Under the pieces are notes generated by a model that was not told the DNA's origin, searched no databases, and saw nothing but the letters and a program-made list of their open reading frames with translations. A stretch of 14,067 nucleotides of DNA from a bacterium (GTDB lineage Bacteria > UBA9089 > CG2-30-40-21). Shown here piece after piece: positions 6,102 through 14,066 of this stretch (its first letter is position 1; each line of letters starts with the position of its first letter). Position numbers and translations under genes: made by a program. The stretch covers positions 1 to 14,067 of the forward strand of contig JAHIZN010000414.1 of assembly GCA_018814245.1 (NCBI GenBank), read 5' to 3'.

Positions 6102-9100
6102 TTACCAAATTACAGCTACCTTATCAATCACCTGCTCCCCGGCAGGGTTAGTAATTACATAGAAATACACCCCGGAAGCTGCATCTTCACCACTACTTAT
6201 GTTCCATTCCACCTTGCCCTGAGTATCAGTAGCTTCTTTCTCATACACAAGATCGCCGACTATATTATAAATCCGAACCTTACATTGCGAAGTCAAATTA
6301 TTAAATGTAATCTTATCATGCCCAGGTAAATGTGGTTTGCACGGATTGGGATACACGGCTATATTGCTAAGGTTATCTTTGGTGGTGATAGTTGGTATTG
6401 CCCCCAGGGTAAAGGTGGAAAAATGTAGAGCCTGTGCCCGTGCCGCATTCTCTGTAACAAGTACCATGGTCTTTAGGGGTACCCATGACCAATTCTCCGG
6501 GAGTGGATCTTCCACCCATTGATAGATAACTAAATCCTGTTCTCTGATACTTGTTCCATCAACCAGACCATCGTTATTAATATCAGGATAGGGGAGTTGT
6601 ACGGTGCAGATTCCTATCTCTCCTGTGGTTGTTCCCACCCGGTTGCCATGGGCATCAGTAAGCTCAATATTATAGACTGTTCCTGCATACTTGATTAACC
6701 CGGGAAGCTCTTTTGGAAGCCGGGTTGATGTGGCGATACAGACAATAATATCTGTGATGACTGTTCCGCTGAACTCTATGGTTGCCTCTTTTTCCAGCCC
6801 TACACCCATAACCGTACCGCCCTGCTCTTTGCTTATAAACACTGTACTTGTGGCTGCAGCCTCCACTGTATTATATACCGCAGTGATCACATCTACCCCT
6901 CTATTTGGTGATCTGGTGATTGTAGCCGTACCTGTCCAGATTCCTGAGACCAGATTGACTGTATCAGGAATGATAGATTTTGTGGTATTAGTCATTGCCA
7001 TAGGTCCTGAATATGGGTTGCCATCGCTGTCATGCAGACTGACGCTTAGTTGGAATACAGCAAAGGTGGTGATGGTTGCCGGTGCGGTGATGTTGAGGTC
7101 AACAAATGCCCCGTGTGTAACCCCTACTGCGGCAGCGGCGGCTATCTCATTGGTGCCAGAGGTTATTGTGCCTGTGATCGTCCATGTGCCTACTTGCCCT
7201 GCATAATAGGTATTAGCCGTTATTGTACCTATCGGATCGTTTTCCGACCAGATAACCTCTCCGGTCACATCCCATGGATTACCATCCGCATCCCTTGCTG
7301 TGGCGCCGTATTGCCGGCTATCGTCTGCAGTCAATGTGATGGTGGCCGGGGTTAGCTTTAGACTCACTGGTTGGCCATGGTCAACGGTGATAGCTTCGAT
7401 GATGTCTGTATGCACACCATCGGTAGCAGTAACCGTACCCACCACTGGTGTGGTCAGGTCAAATAAGGTTGAGGTGCCGTATCTCGGCGTCCAAGTCCCA
7501 ATCCCCTGGTCAACTGTCCATGTGCCGGCAACATAGCCAAGCAAGTTATTATCCGCATCATAGCCTCGCAGATAGAGAGCCAGACTATTATCGGTAGTTG
7601 TCTGAGTGGCTGCTACACCTGTGTAGTCAAGATTTTCTATGCGGATAGAGCTAAGGGTACCTAAGCTGACTGTGATGGGTCCTGTGGTGTCTGTGTGAAT
7701 GCCATCAGTGGCTGTGATGATACCTGATGATGGTTTGGTCGGCTTGAAAGAGGTTTTTGTGCCGTATCCCGGCTTACAATTCTCCAGCCCTCCGTAGACT
7801 GTCCAATTACCGACAATATTCCCAATCAGGTTACTATCTGCATCATAACCTCTAAGATAGAGGGGTAGGGTATCATCGGTAGTTATTTGGGTTGCCCCTA
7901 TCTCCGTACCCTCAGAATTCTCTATGCAAATACGGTAAAGGGCGCCCATGCTGACCGTGATCGAGCCTATTGCGTCTGCATGAATGCCATCGGTGGCGGT
8001 GACAGTCCCTATTCCCGGTTTAGTCGGGTCAAATATGGTTGAGGAGGTACCGTCGTATCCCGGCGTACAAGTCCCAATCCCTCCTGTAACTGTCCAGTTA
8101 CAGGGAATATCTCCGATCAGGTTATTATCCGCATCATAGCCCCTAAGATAGAGGTTCATGGTTTCATCGGTAGTTATTTGAGGCGATTCTATTTCTGTGC
8201 CATCGAAATACTCTATGCGAACATGGTCAAGCTTCCCTAAGCCAACCGTAATCAGTCCTGTGGTGGTGGTATAGACACCATCTGTAACCGTGATACTGCC
8301 TGTTCCCGGTGTAGTCAGGGAGAAATAGGTTTGAGAACCATATTTAGGTGTACATGTCCCAATACTCCCATTAACCGTCCATGTGCCGGGGAAACCTTCA
8401 ATCTCTCCATCATAACCCCTTAGATAGAGGTGCAGTGTATTGTCTGTAGTTGTCTGAGTCTGCCCCACCTCTGTACCATTTTGATAGTCTATGTGGAGTA
8501 TCGAACGGCTGCAGACGCGAACAGGGATTATCAGAGGATCTGATTCCACCTTGCAACCGTTAATCGTTTCATAGGTTTCGCAATAAACCGTATAGGTACC
8601 TGCCGGAGAAAGTGAAGGGTAGTTTTTATACGGGTCAGGCGTTTCCTCAAAATCACTAAGAATAAGATTATCAAGTGTGCTGGAGCCAAGTGCACCGGAC
8701 ACTTTTTTCCACAGATATTTGTCAAATTGTGCATTAGGATTAGTGGGTCCTGTATATGCTATCTGAAGAGGCATAGCAGCATTTAATACTACATTGACCC
8801 TGTCATTCAACCCCTTTTTCGGACTAAGGTGGCTGACTTGTGTTGTGTGATATGCATTAGCTAACACCGGAATGTCAATATCCCTCTCCGCATCATCTGA
8901 TCTGAACAGGATAGTGCCAGTGCCGTTGTAATTACCCGGGCTGTCAGAAGGCTGTAGAAACACCTCAACGATAGCACTCTCCCCGCCCATCAATTGTCCT
9001 TCTGAGCTTGAGAACCTCATCCATGCTTGAGGTGAACTTATCTCCCAATGCAGATTGTGGTCAGGATTTCCGATATTCTTAAATTGAAAGTTTTTCTTCC

Positions 9101-9803
9101 TTGATTCATTATAATTTCTATTAGAAGCATTGGTATTAACATAGAGATTGCCAAAATTAAACGGTGTCTCTGTAGTGATTATCTCTAATCTTTTGACATT
9201 AAGAATGACCTCAACCTTACTGACCTCAATTACTGCATCAACATCACCCGGTGCAGCACCATAGCCATCAGGTGCAGAGACTTTTATCAGAATTTGTTTG
9301 CTATAAGGATCGATATAATAATCATTGCTTGGATAGACATCTAAAGTGGTTTTCTCGGTTGTGCCATTTCCTTGCATCTCACCCCACTTATAATATACCT
9401 TGCGTCCTAAATTAAAACAATAAAATTCTGACGGACCGCTTTCGTTGTCTTGCAAAACCGCATTAGTTGCGTTAGCATAGGTTATTTTGACACGAAACTG
9501 TTCAATAAGTCTGTTGTTATACATCAGGTCAGGCACCTGAAAAGAGTATAAAACATCTGCACCCTGGATTTTGACTGCATTACCAGAAATATCCGTTACC
9601 ATCCCATCCTCGTCAGCAAGGTTAACATGGGTATAGTACTCTTTGCCGGCGGCTGTCATCGTATATTCTGTTTTCGAAGCATTCGTATAGATGCCATTAG
9701 TTATGATGTTATGCCTGTCCATATCAGCAAACACCATGGATGCTATCATCGAAATTAACATAGATAGCATTACCACTCTCAGACTTAAACCTAACCTCTT
9801 CAA
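6102..9803 (-). CDS. Large secreted protein with four tandem Ig-like repeats and a T9SS/FlgD-like C-terminal sorting-type domain
   Basis: 1233 residues from a TTG at 9803. A better ATG with ribosome binding site lies six codons upstream at 9821 but is followed by an in-frame TAG. Residues 1-26 are a signal peptide (LGLSLRVVMLSMLISM..VFA). Residues about 205-318 look like an ASH/BACON-type sandwich (FNFGNLYVNT...SSSEGQL..GESA). Four repeats of about 94 residues span 435-811, each with TTD.(T/S)..LYLRGYD, WTV.GGIGTC.P and TDG.HTD..G.ITV. A Big-type domain follows (PVSLKLTPATITLTADDSRQ, about 812-900) and another sandwich to about 1000. A DINNDGLVDG segment precedes the C-terminal domain at 1147-1233 (VYPNPCKP, CKVRIYNIVGDLVY, SGVYFYVI). 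This tail is typical of T9SS type-A-like/FlgD-like domains. The protein is probably displayed or secreted through the outer membrane; no enzymatic motif was seen. The gene is flanked by inverted MITE copies. Confidence 0.85.
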   Translation of the reverse strand: MKRLGLSLRVVMLSMLISMIASMVFADMDRHNIITNGIYTNASKTEYTMTAAGKEYYTHVNLADEDGMVTDISGNAVKIQGADVLYSFQVPDLMYNNRLIEQFRVKITYANATNAVLQDNESGPSEFYCFNLGRKVYYKWGEMQGNGTTEKTTLDVYPSNDYYIDPYSKQILIKVSAPDGYGAAPGDVDAVIEVSKVEVILNVKRLEIITTETPFNFGNLYVNTNASNRNYNESRKKNFQFKNIGNPDHNLHWEISSPQAWMRFSSSEGQLMGGESAIVEVFLQPSDSPGNYNGTGTILFRSDDAERDIDIPVLANAYHTTQVSHLSPKKGLNDRVNVVLNAAMPLQIAYTGPTNPNAQFDKYLWKKVSGALGSSTLDNLILSDFEETPDPYKNYPSLSPAGTYTVYCETYETINGCKVESDPLIIPVRVCSRSILHIDYQNGTEVGQTQTTTDNTLHLYLRGYDGEIEGFPGTWTVNGSIGTCTPKYGSQTYFSLTTPGTGSITVTDGVYTTTTGLITVGLGKLDHVRIEYFDGTEIESPQITTDETMNLYLRGYDADNNLIGDIPCNWTVTGGIGTCTPGYDGTSSTIFDPTKPGIGTVTATDGIHADAIGSITVSMGALYRICIENSEGTEIGATQITTDDTLPLYLRGYDADSNLIGNIVGNWTVYGGLENCKPGYGTKTSFKPTKPSSGIITATDGIHTDTTGPITVSLGTLSSIRIENLDYTGVAATQTTTDNSLALYLRGYDADNNLLGYVAGTWTVDQGIGTWTPRYGTSTLFDLTTPVVGTVTATDGVHTDIIEAITVDHGQPVSLKLTPATITLTADDSRQYGATARDADGNPWDVTGEVIWSENDPIGTITANTYYAGQVGTWTITGTITSGTNEIAAAAAVGVTHGAFVDLNITAPATITTFAVFQLSVSLHDSDGNPYSGPMAMTNTTKSIIPDTVNLVSGIWTGTATITRSPNRGVDVITAVYNTVEAAATSTVFISKEQGGTVMGVGLEKEATIEFSGTVITDIIVCIATSTRLPKELPGLIKYAGTVYNIELTDAHGNRVGTTTGEIGICTVQLPYPDINNDGLVDGTSIREQDLVIYQWVEDPLPENWSWVPLKTMVLVTENAARAQALHFSTFTLGAIPTITTKDNLSNIAVYPNPCKPHLPGHDKITFNNLTSQCKVRIYNIVGDLVYEKEATDTQGKVEWNISSGEDAASGVYFYVITNPAGEQVIDKVAVIW
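7372..8501 (-). repeat. Four tandem Ig-like domain repeats inside the large secreted protein
   Basis: Approximate units on the minus strand are 8501-8233, 8232-7938, 7937-7653 and 7652-7372, about 280 nt each. Shared residues include TTD..L.LYLRGYDAD.NLIG, NWTV, P.YGT..F.PT.P and GTVTATDGIHTD. DNA similarity is evident, for example in the segments encoding LRGYDADNN, implying duplication within the gene. The Cys in the GIGTCTP position is kept in units 1-3 and replaced by Trp in unit 4. Confidence 0.85.
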
Positions 9804-9806
9804 TTT

Positions 9807-9836
9807 CTAATATTTTTTCATTATTTATATCTCCTT
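9807..9836 (-). promoter_or_regulatory. Ribosome binding site with ATG start interrupted by an in-frame TAG
   Basis: The minus strand reads AAGGAG (9831-9836), a 9-nt spacer, then ATG (9819-9821), AAA, AAA, TAT and TAG (9807-9809). The next codons, AAA then TTG (9803), are in the same frame as the large secreted protein. The strong Shine-Dalgarno therefore serves a four-codon leader MKKY followed by a stop. Translation of the large protein would need reinitiation at TTG, suppression of TAG, or the TAG is a mutation or sequence error of a lysine-like codon (AAG). Confidence 0.75.
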
Positions 9837-9873
9837 GTATGGTTCATGGCATTTGACTTTGTGTGTGAAACAG

Positions 9874-9930
9874 AGGGCAGGCACAGGGGACTGCCCCTAC
9901 ACAGAAACATAATTGCTCAATATCCTGTGG
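9874..9930. repeat. TGTAGGGGC hairpin and partial outer-cassette motif
   Basis: GAGGGCAGGCAC (9874) to CTGCCCCTACA (9901) is a variant of the hairpin repeats at 3812-3840/3941-3969 and 10246-10362. Adjacent 9911-9930 (AATTGCTCAATATCCTGTGG) matches the outer inverted repeat at 6046-6067 in reverse complement. Together with 9950-10000 (GCTCAGACAGCAAGAATACAG..., TCAGAATTCAGAAT) this forms the left part of the second mosaic spacer. Confidence 0.65.
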
Positions 9931-10006
9931 CAATTCCATGAGATTAAACTGCTCAGACAGCAAGAATACAGGAGCCAGAAGTCAGAATTCAGAATACATA
10001 CAGATA

Positions 10007-10198
10007 CAGGGAAAGAGCCACAAAGGGTGTAAATTCTAAGAAATAAACCATTATCGGGCTCTTCTCATTTGCGGTTACTCCTGTTTCGTTATTATTCGCA
10101 ATTCTTAGGGGATATGGGGATAGAGAATAGAGAGATAGAGGGATAATGGAGAAAAGGGAGACACCCCCAATATTTACACCCTTTGTGGCTCTTTCCCT
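10007..10198 (-). mobile_element. MITE-like element, copy 2 (inverted relative to copy 1)
   Basis: 192 bp with terminal inverted repeats 10007-10034 (starting CAGGGAAAGAGCCACAAAGG) and 10172-10198 (ending TGGCTCTTTCCCT). Its reverse complement aligns with 5781-5989 with only a handful of substitutions and one 16-bp length difference in the TATCCCC/ATCTCTC tract. It has no coding capacity. It lies between the broken large protein gene and the Ig-repeat protein gene, so the latter is bracketed by inverted copies. Confidence 0.85.
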
Positions 10199-10245
10199 TG
10201 TAATCGTTCACCTATTGTTAATTGCGGCTTGCAAAATCCACAGGT

Positions 10246-10362
10246 TGTAGGGGCAACCCCCTGTGGTTGCCCTCTGTATCTGTGGCTGCCCTCTGTACAC
10301 ATGGCTGCCCTCTGTACACATGGCTGCCTCAATCAGGGCAGGCACGGGGGCCTGCCCCTACA
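10246..10362. repeat. TGTAGGGGC-bounded element with 19-bp tandem repeats
   Basis: The ends TGTAGGGGCA (10246-10255) and TGCCCCTACA (10353-10362) are perfect inverted repeats. The interior holds three tandem 18-19 bp units (10275-10293, 10294-10312, 10313-10330) of the form TGTACACATGGCTGCCCTC. The first 29 bp match 3941-3969 in reverse complement and 3812-3840 with one mismatch. It is non-coding and lies just downstream of the broken protein gene. Confidence 0.75.
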
Positions 10363-10383
10363 GAGCACCTGAATTCTGACTAC

Positions 10384-10662
10384 TTACCTCACTATCCCTA
10401 TCTTTCCAGTAGCACTATAACCCCCTGCCCTAAACATATACACATAGATCCCATTGGCAACCCTTTCCCCTGATTGGTTGCGGCCATCCCAGTAAACTGC
10501 TTTGTCGTTAGTCACATAGCTTCCTGCTGATTGCATACCCGGCTCGAGGCGTTGCACCAACTCACCTGCGATATTGTAAATCTTTATTTCTATTGCAGAG
10601 CTTTCGGCTAATTCATAGGGAAACCAGACCCCTGTTTGGAATGGGTTTGGATAACAGGGCAA
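10384..10662 (-). CDS. Detached C-terminal sorting-type domain (T9SS/FlgD-like) of the upstream large protein, out of frame
   Basis: 92 codons ending at TAA, reading YPNPFQTGVWFPYELAE, then IEIKIYNIAGELVQRL, AVYWDGRNQSGERVANGIYVY and TGKIGIVR. This is a clear C-terminal domain of the 'YPNPF..W.PY.L' class often found at the end of large exported proteins. It overlaps the end of the 10613-13762 frame. Reading back in its own frame gives TLWLLPCYPNPF, which joins the large protein perfectly if one G is removed from the GGGG run (plus-strand C run 10675-10678). It is therefore the tail of the same protein rather than an independent gene. The apparent TTG start at 10662 has no ribosome binding site. 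Confidence 0.85.
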   Translation of the reverse strand: MPCYPNPFQTGVWFPYELAESSAIEIKIYNIAGELVQRLEPGMQSAGSYVTNDKAVYWDGRNQSGERVANGIYVYMFRAGGYSATGKIGIVR

Positions 10663-13600
10663 TAGCCAAAGTGTCCCCGGCTAATGCTAATGGAATTGCC
10701 TTCTTAATCCGCTCTGCCTGTATCTCAAATTTAAGCTCGATAAGCCTTGTGTCTGAGGTGAATTCCACCTTATTTGTCTGCCGCATATCCTGCCATGTTG
10801 TCTCACCAACCTTTCTGAAGGAGAGCATAATGTCAGAGGGTACCTGTCGTATTGCTTTTTCCCATGAGACGGTCATCAAGGCATTTGGCTTGTCTGTATA
10901 AACGGTCAGTTGCCAGGTGCGTTGTTCACCAACATCCATTGCCGGCTGACAATCCTGATTATACATCCCTGCGGCTTCTCCCCAGTCGCTATGCTCAAAA
11001 TAAGCTGCCACGGTTTGCCCCATTACAGGTGGTTCTGTGCTATCAAGAGCATCCTGCCCGGGCTTTGCCTCCTGATTTGTCCCTAAGATAGTGCTCCTGT
11101 CTAAAGCACCATCTGAGAATACCTCCACACAAAAGCTAAATTGAGGCGATGGGCTCATGGATATTTGTCTGTTCAGTCGTGGTGCCCGCGGTGGCTTAAA
11201 GGAGTCAGGCATCTCTACAGTCGCTGTGCCTATACCTGGAGGGGCTGGAATGATAAGCGTTATATTCGGCTTTTTGGTTTTTAGCCAATATCCCTCCCAT
11301 GGCTCTAATTTAGAGCTGTTTGTTATTGCCTCATAGCTGTCTGATATGGACACCTTACTTGCATATGCCTCCTCTTGGGTCACAATATCCCAGCGATAGA
11401 GTGTGCCTTCTATCAAACCGGCAGCAACTGCCTGATCAAACGAGACAGCAGCAGAAGTCCCTTCTCTAACATCTAAATCCGCTACATTCACGGGTAGAAT
11501 AAATGGATTACCGATTGCCTGCCAACCAACGAAATTTAGTTCCAATTCCATATCGTTGAAATTAGATGCTCCACCCACATCTACCTCTACATCCTTCTCA
11601 ATCTGTGTCCAGTAGCCATACCTTGTTTGTAATGATACCTCCCCAATATCAAGCGGATAGACTTTATAGCCGCCAAGTTTGGTTTCATATTGGTAAAGCT
11701 TGAATGGATCAATATCATCCCCAAGATTCACGAATGGTTCTGCCCGTTGCGGTGTAACAGGTACAGAGAAGAGCTTCCAGCCGGATGAACCCTTCTTAAA
11801 GCTCTTTGCAACAAAATTTTCCTTTTGCACATCAAGCCGAAAATATCTTGACAACTCACCCTTATTGACATAGCTGTAGATCTCTGTTGACTCCATTTCA
11901 CCGGTTTGTGGATTGATCTTTACCTGACTTGGGTCAAGTACAATATTGTTGGTTACATTGTTATTAGCATCAAACTCTACCAAACGCATAGTCTGATATT
12001 GTCGGGTAGATTTGGTCAGCAGTAGTGACGGTTGCCAGCTCAGGGTTACAGTCGTATACCTTTTGGCATTATCAATTACAAAGAACCAATGGTGCGACAA
12101 TCTGCCGTCTGCCGGGCGAATATCGCGGTCAAACCCTTGCCTTTGTTTATTCAAATAACTCAACCGCATTTGTGAAGCCATCCCTGGCACTGACTGTGCA
12201 TCCTTTTCATCCGTTCCGTCAGTAGCACCATATTCTACCCCGGCAATATTATTCCCATCTAAGGAAATGCCATCTGTTACGCTTAGCCCAATTGACCAGA
12301 CTTGCTCAAAGGGCGCATCCTTGGTGCGAAATGTCCACATAAAGGCGTTATCTAAGGGATTACCAGCTAAATCATGGACACCTTGCTCAATGGTATGATC
12401 AGGTTTTTCTTCATCGGTTTTAATCTCAACCCGATAAAAGCCATAGGGTGTAAAGGGCACAATCGGCACAAAGATAGCCTTGCGCAGAGCAGGGGAGTAA
12501 GAGACATAGCCGGCAACCTTTTCGTTGTTGTTCAATAAGTCCATCACATAGAAGGTTCGGTCGGTAAAATCCATTGCCCGCATATCATCGGTGAACAGAA
12601 CACTCAATTCTCCCCGATAGATTCGCTCTGCCTCGCTTGCCTGATAATCAGGGATACTGCACAAAACCGACGGTTTACTCTCATCCACCAGAAAGACCAC
12701 ATCCGGCGGGTCCAAATCCGTATTGGGCTTGGTTGCCTTATCTACCGCCACAGCACGCAGGCTATATTCACCCACACCCAGCACCTTAATCTCAGCCTCT
12801 GTCCACTTAAAGGTAAATTCCCTTCGCAACGGCACACGGTCAAGATACTCAAACAGGGTTACTACGGCGGTGTTTGTCCCCTCCCATTTCATTCCGGACA
12901 GGTTTTGCCAGGGTTCCATGACACCGTCAGGTTGTTTGGAGCGAATCTGAAGTTGGATGCTGGCTATATCCATATCCCCAGAAACTACCTTAACCTTGAA
13001 TGGGTCATCCACAGGAAATAGTGCCGGGCTAACCCGCTGTCCGGCATAGGGTGAGGTGATGATTGCCCGCGGGGCACGCATATCGGCAAACTTGGTATTC
13101 AAGGTGATGGAACGGCCGATTTGATCATCTGCTTCCTCAATAACCCCAATGTTTACTGAATACTGCTTTTCCTCTGAATTATCCTGATCAACTTCCGGCG
13201 GATAGACTGAGATGACTATAGTTGCATTGGGTGACTCTTTAGAAAGTTCGACCATAAAAGGCCCCTCATTCCCATTGAATCTCACTGTCAAACCATCTTT
13301 GTTATCAGCGATTGTGTCATAGAGCAAGAAATTAATCCCGGAAGACTCTAATTTCCTTTGTCCGGTATATGTAAGCTTAACCTTATAGTGTGCTCCCTCA
13401 TGATAATCAAACCTGCCTTCTGTATCCTTAACCATCTCCATGGTAACATCCACAGCCTTATTCGTCCCTTTCTCCCACGGATCAGAGCTTATGCTGCCTG
13501 AATCCTGGAAAAAGATGGGTGTCCCCCATCTGGGGTCAGCGTAGACGCGGGTGCAATAGTTATCTCCAACATCGTCATCATTAAGGATAAAGCCAACGCT

Positions 13601-13762
13601 TTGTTCTGTGGATTGACCGCTTTCCCATTCAGAGCCATAACTTACACCACCACCGATATTTGCTGTTGAACCCGACTTTAATTTTATTGATGCACCACAT
13701 CCCAAAAATTTATAACCTGCTTCAGCCTCAAACTCATGGCCCATTTCAGAAGCTGACTCCAC
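10613..13762 (-). CDS. Main body of a large exported multi-domain surface protein (frameshifted at both ends)
   Basis: A 1049-codon open frame opening at GTG 13762 and ending at TGA 10613. Residues 1-100 hold a beta-rich stretch with SVGFILNDDDVGDNY, RVYADPRWGTPIFF and ISSDPWE, a pattern I recall from giant secreted proteins. Residues about 230-360 look like an Ig/cadherin-type segment. Residues about 362-482 resemble a Big_5/SbsA Ig-like domain (KPSVLCSIP...DLAGNPLDNAFMWTFRT). Residues 661-760 contain GWKLFSVPVTP and GWQAIGNPF, a repeat seen in T9SS-type proteins. No signal peptide is present because the true N-terminus lies upstream in other frames (13763-14066 and beyond). The C-terminal sorting domain is in another frame (10384-10662). 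GTG 13762 does have AGGAG 6 nt upstream, so internal initiation is possible but would give a protein without export signal. Function unknown; no catalytic motif seen. Confidence 0.8.
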   Translation of the reverse strand: MESASEMGHEFEAEAGYKFLGCGASIKLKSGSTANIGGGVSYGSEWESGQSTEQSVGFILNDDDVGDNYCTRVYADPRWGTPIFFQDSGSISSDPWEKGTNKAVDVTMEMVKDTEGRFDYHEGAHYKVKLTYTGQRKLESSGINFLLYDTIADNKDGLTVRFNGNEGPFMVELSKESPNATIVISVYPPEVDQDNSEEKQYSVNIGVIEEADDQIGRSITLNTKFADMRAPRAIITSPYAGQRVSPALFPVDDPFKVKVVSGDMDIASIQLQIRSKQPDGVMEPWQNLSGMKWEGTNTAVVTLFEYLDRVPLRREFTFKWTEAEIKVLGVGEYSLRAVAVDKATKPNTDLDPPDVVFLVDESKPSVLCSIPDYQASEAERIYRGELSVLFTDDMRAMDFTDRTFYVMDLLNNNEKVAGYVSYSPALRKAIFVPIVPFTPYGFYRVEIKTDEEKPDHTIEQGVHDLAGNPLDNAFMWTFRTKDAPFEQVWSIGLSVTDGISLDGNNIAGVEYGATDGTDEKDAQSVPGMASQMRLSYLNKQRQGFDRDIRPADGRLSHHWFFVIDNAKRYTTVTLSWQPSLLLTKSTRQYQTMRLVEFDANNNVTNNIVLDPSQVKINPQTGEMESTEIYSYVNKGELSRYFRLDVQKENFVAKSFKKGSSGWKLFSVPVTPQRAEPFVNLGDDIDPFKLYQYETKLGGYKVYPLDIGEVSLQTRYGYWTQIEKDVEVDVGGASNFNDMELELNFVGWQAIGNPFILPVNVADLDVREGTSAAVSFDQAVAAGLIEGTLYRWDIVTQEEAYASKVSISDSYEAITNSSKLEPWEGYWLKTKKPNITLIIPAPPGIGTATVEMPDSFKPPRAPRLNRQISMSPSPQFSFCVEVFSDGALDRSTILGTNQEAKPGQDALDSTEPPVMGQTVAAYFEHSDWGEAAGMYNQDCQPAMDVGEQRTWQLTVYTDKPNALMTVSWEKAIRQVPSDIMLSFRKVGETTWQDMRQTNKVEFTSDTRLIELKFEIQAERIKKAIPLALAGDTLAIALLSKPIPNRGLVSL
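10675..10678 (-). other. Frameshift site separating body and C-terminal domain
   Basis: The minus strand has GGGG here. With three G the reading frame runs ...LALAGTLWLLPCYPNPF..., joining body and sorting domain. With four G it reads ...AGDTLAIALLSKP and stops at 10613. A one-base insertion, a sequencing error or a natural +1 event would all explain it. Confidence 0.75.
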
Positions 13763-14066
13763 TTTTATCTCCTGAGAATATTTATTCGTATGATTCTGAG
13801 AAATTGTGCGAGAATATTCAAAGGTTGGACCAGCACTGAAGATAAGGGTTTCCCCGTCAGCAATTCTCGGTGAACAAATGCGATATTGATGTTTTTATCC
13901 ACTACATTCACCAGTGAGTGATATTTTTCATATTCCATATTCAAAACCAGAGAAACAGGTTTTTCTGGTCAACCTATTTAGGGCATAAATATCACATATT
14001 GCCTAATGTTTTTGCATGCTGACGGTCGATTGCCTTGTCAATTGGAATATCTTTAAGGCAATACAG
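13763..14066 (-). pseudogene. Frame-broken N-terminal continuation of the large surface protein, running off the window
   Basis: A coherent protein path can be followed through three frames: LYCLKDIPIDKAIDRQHAK.. (14066 to about 14000), CDIYALNRLTRKTCFSGFEY (about 13996-13937), EKYHSLVNVVDKNINIAFVH (about 13928-13869), then IADGETLIFSAGPTFEYSRT (about 13864 onward), which continues without a stop into GTG 13762 and the main body. Shifts fall near 13992-14000 (one extra base), 13929-13942 (GAATATG duplicated in tandem, 7 bp) and about 13862-13867 (one missing base). Removing the duplication restores GFEYEKYHS exactly. The gene's start and signal peptide must lie beyond the right edge. Either the gene is decaying or this end of the assembly is error-rich. 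Confidence 0.7.

Noticed and set aside
5810..6151. 113-codon plus-strand frame over MITE copy 1
   Set aside because: It is made of the element's low-complexity tract and terminal repeats; copy 2 differs by a 16-bp indel that would break the frame.
9807..9809. Genome-wide recoding of TAG as a sense codon
   Set aside because: Only one in-frame TAG occurs across several kilobases of coding sequence, so recoding is less likely than mutation, error or reinitiation.
5684..10362. Classical composite transposon
   Set aside because: No transposase or target-site duplication is visible; only non-autonomous ends are present.
10593..12950. Plus-strand frames opposite the large surface protein
   Set aside because: Compositional shadows with no domain pattern or ribosome binding sites.
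13946..13968. Rho-independent terminator (CCAGAAAAAC / GTTTCTCTGG then TTTT)
   Set aside because: The stem is AT-rich with a mismatch, and the region reads as coding sequence once frame shifts are allowed.
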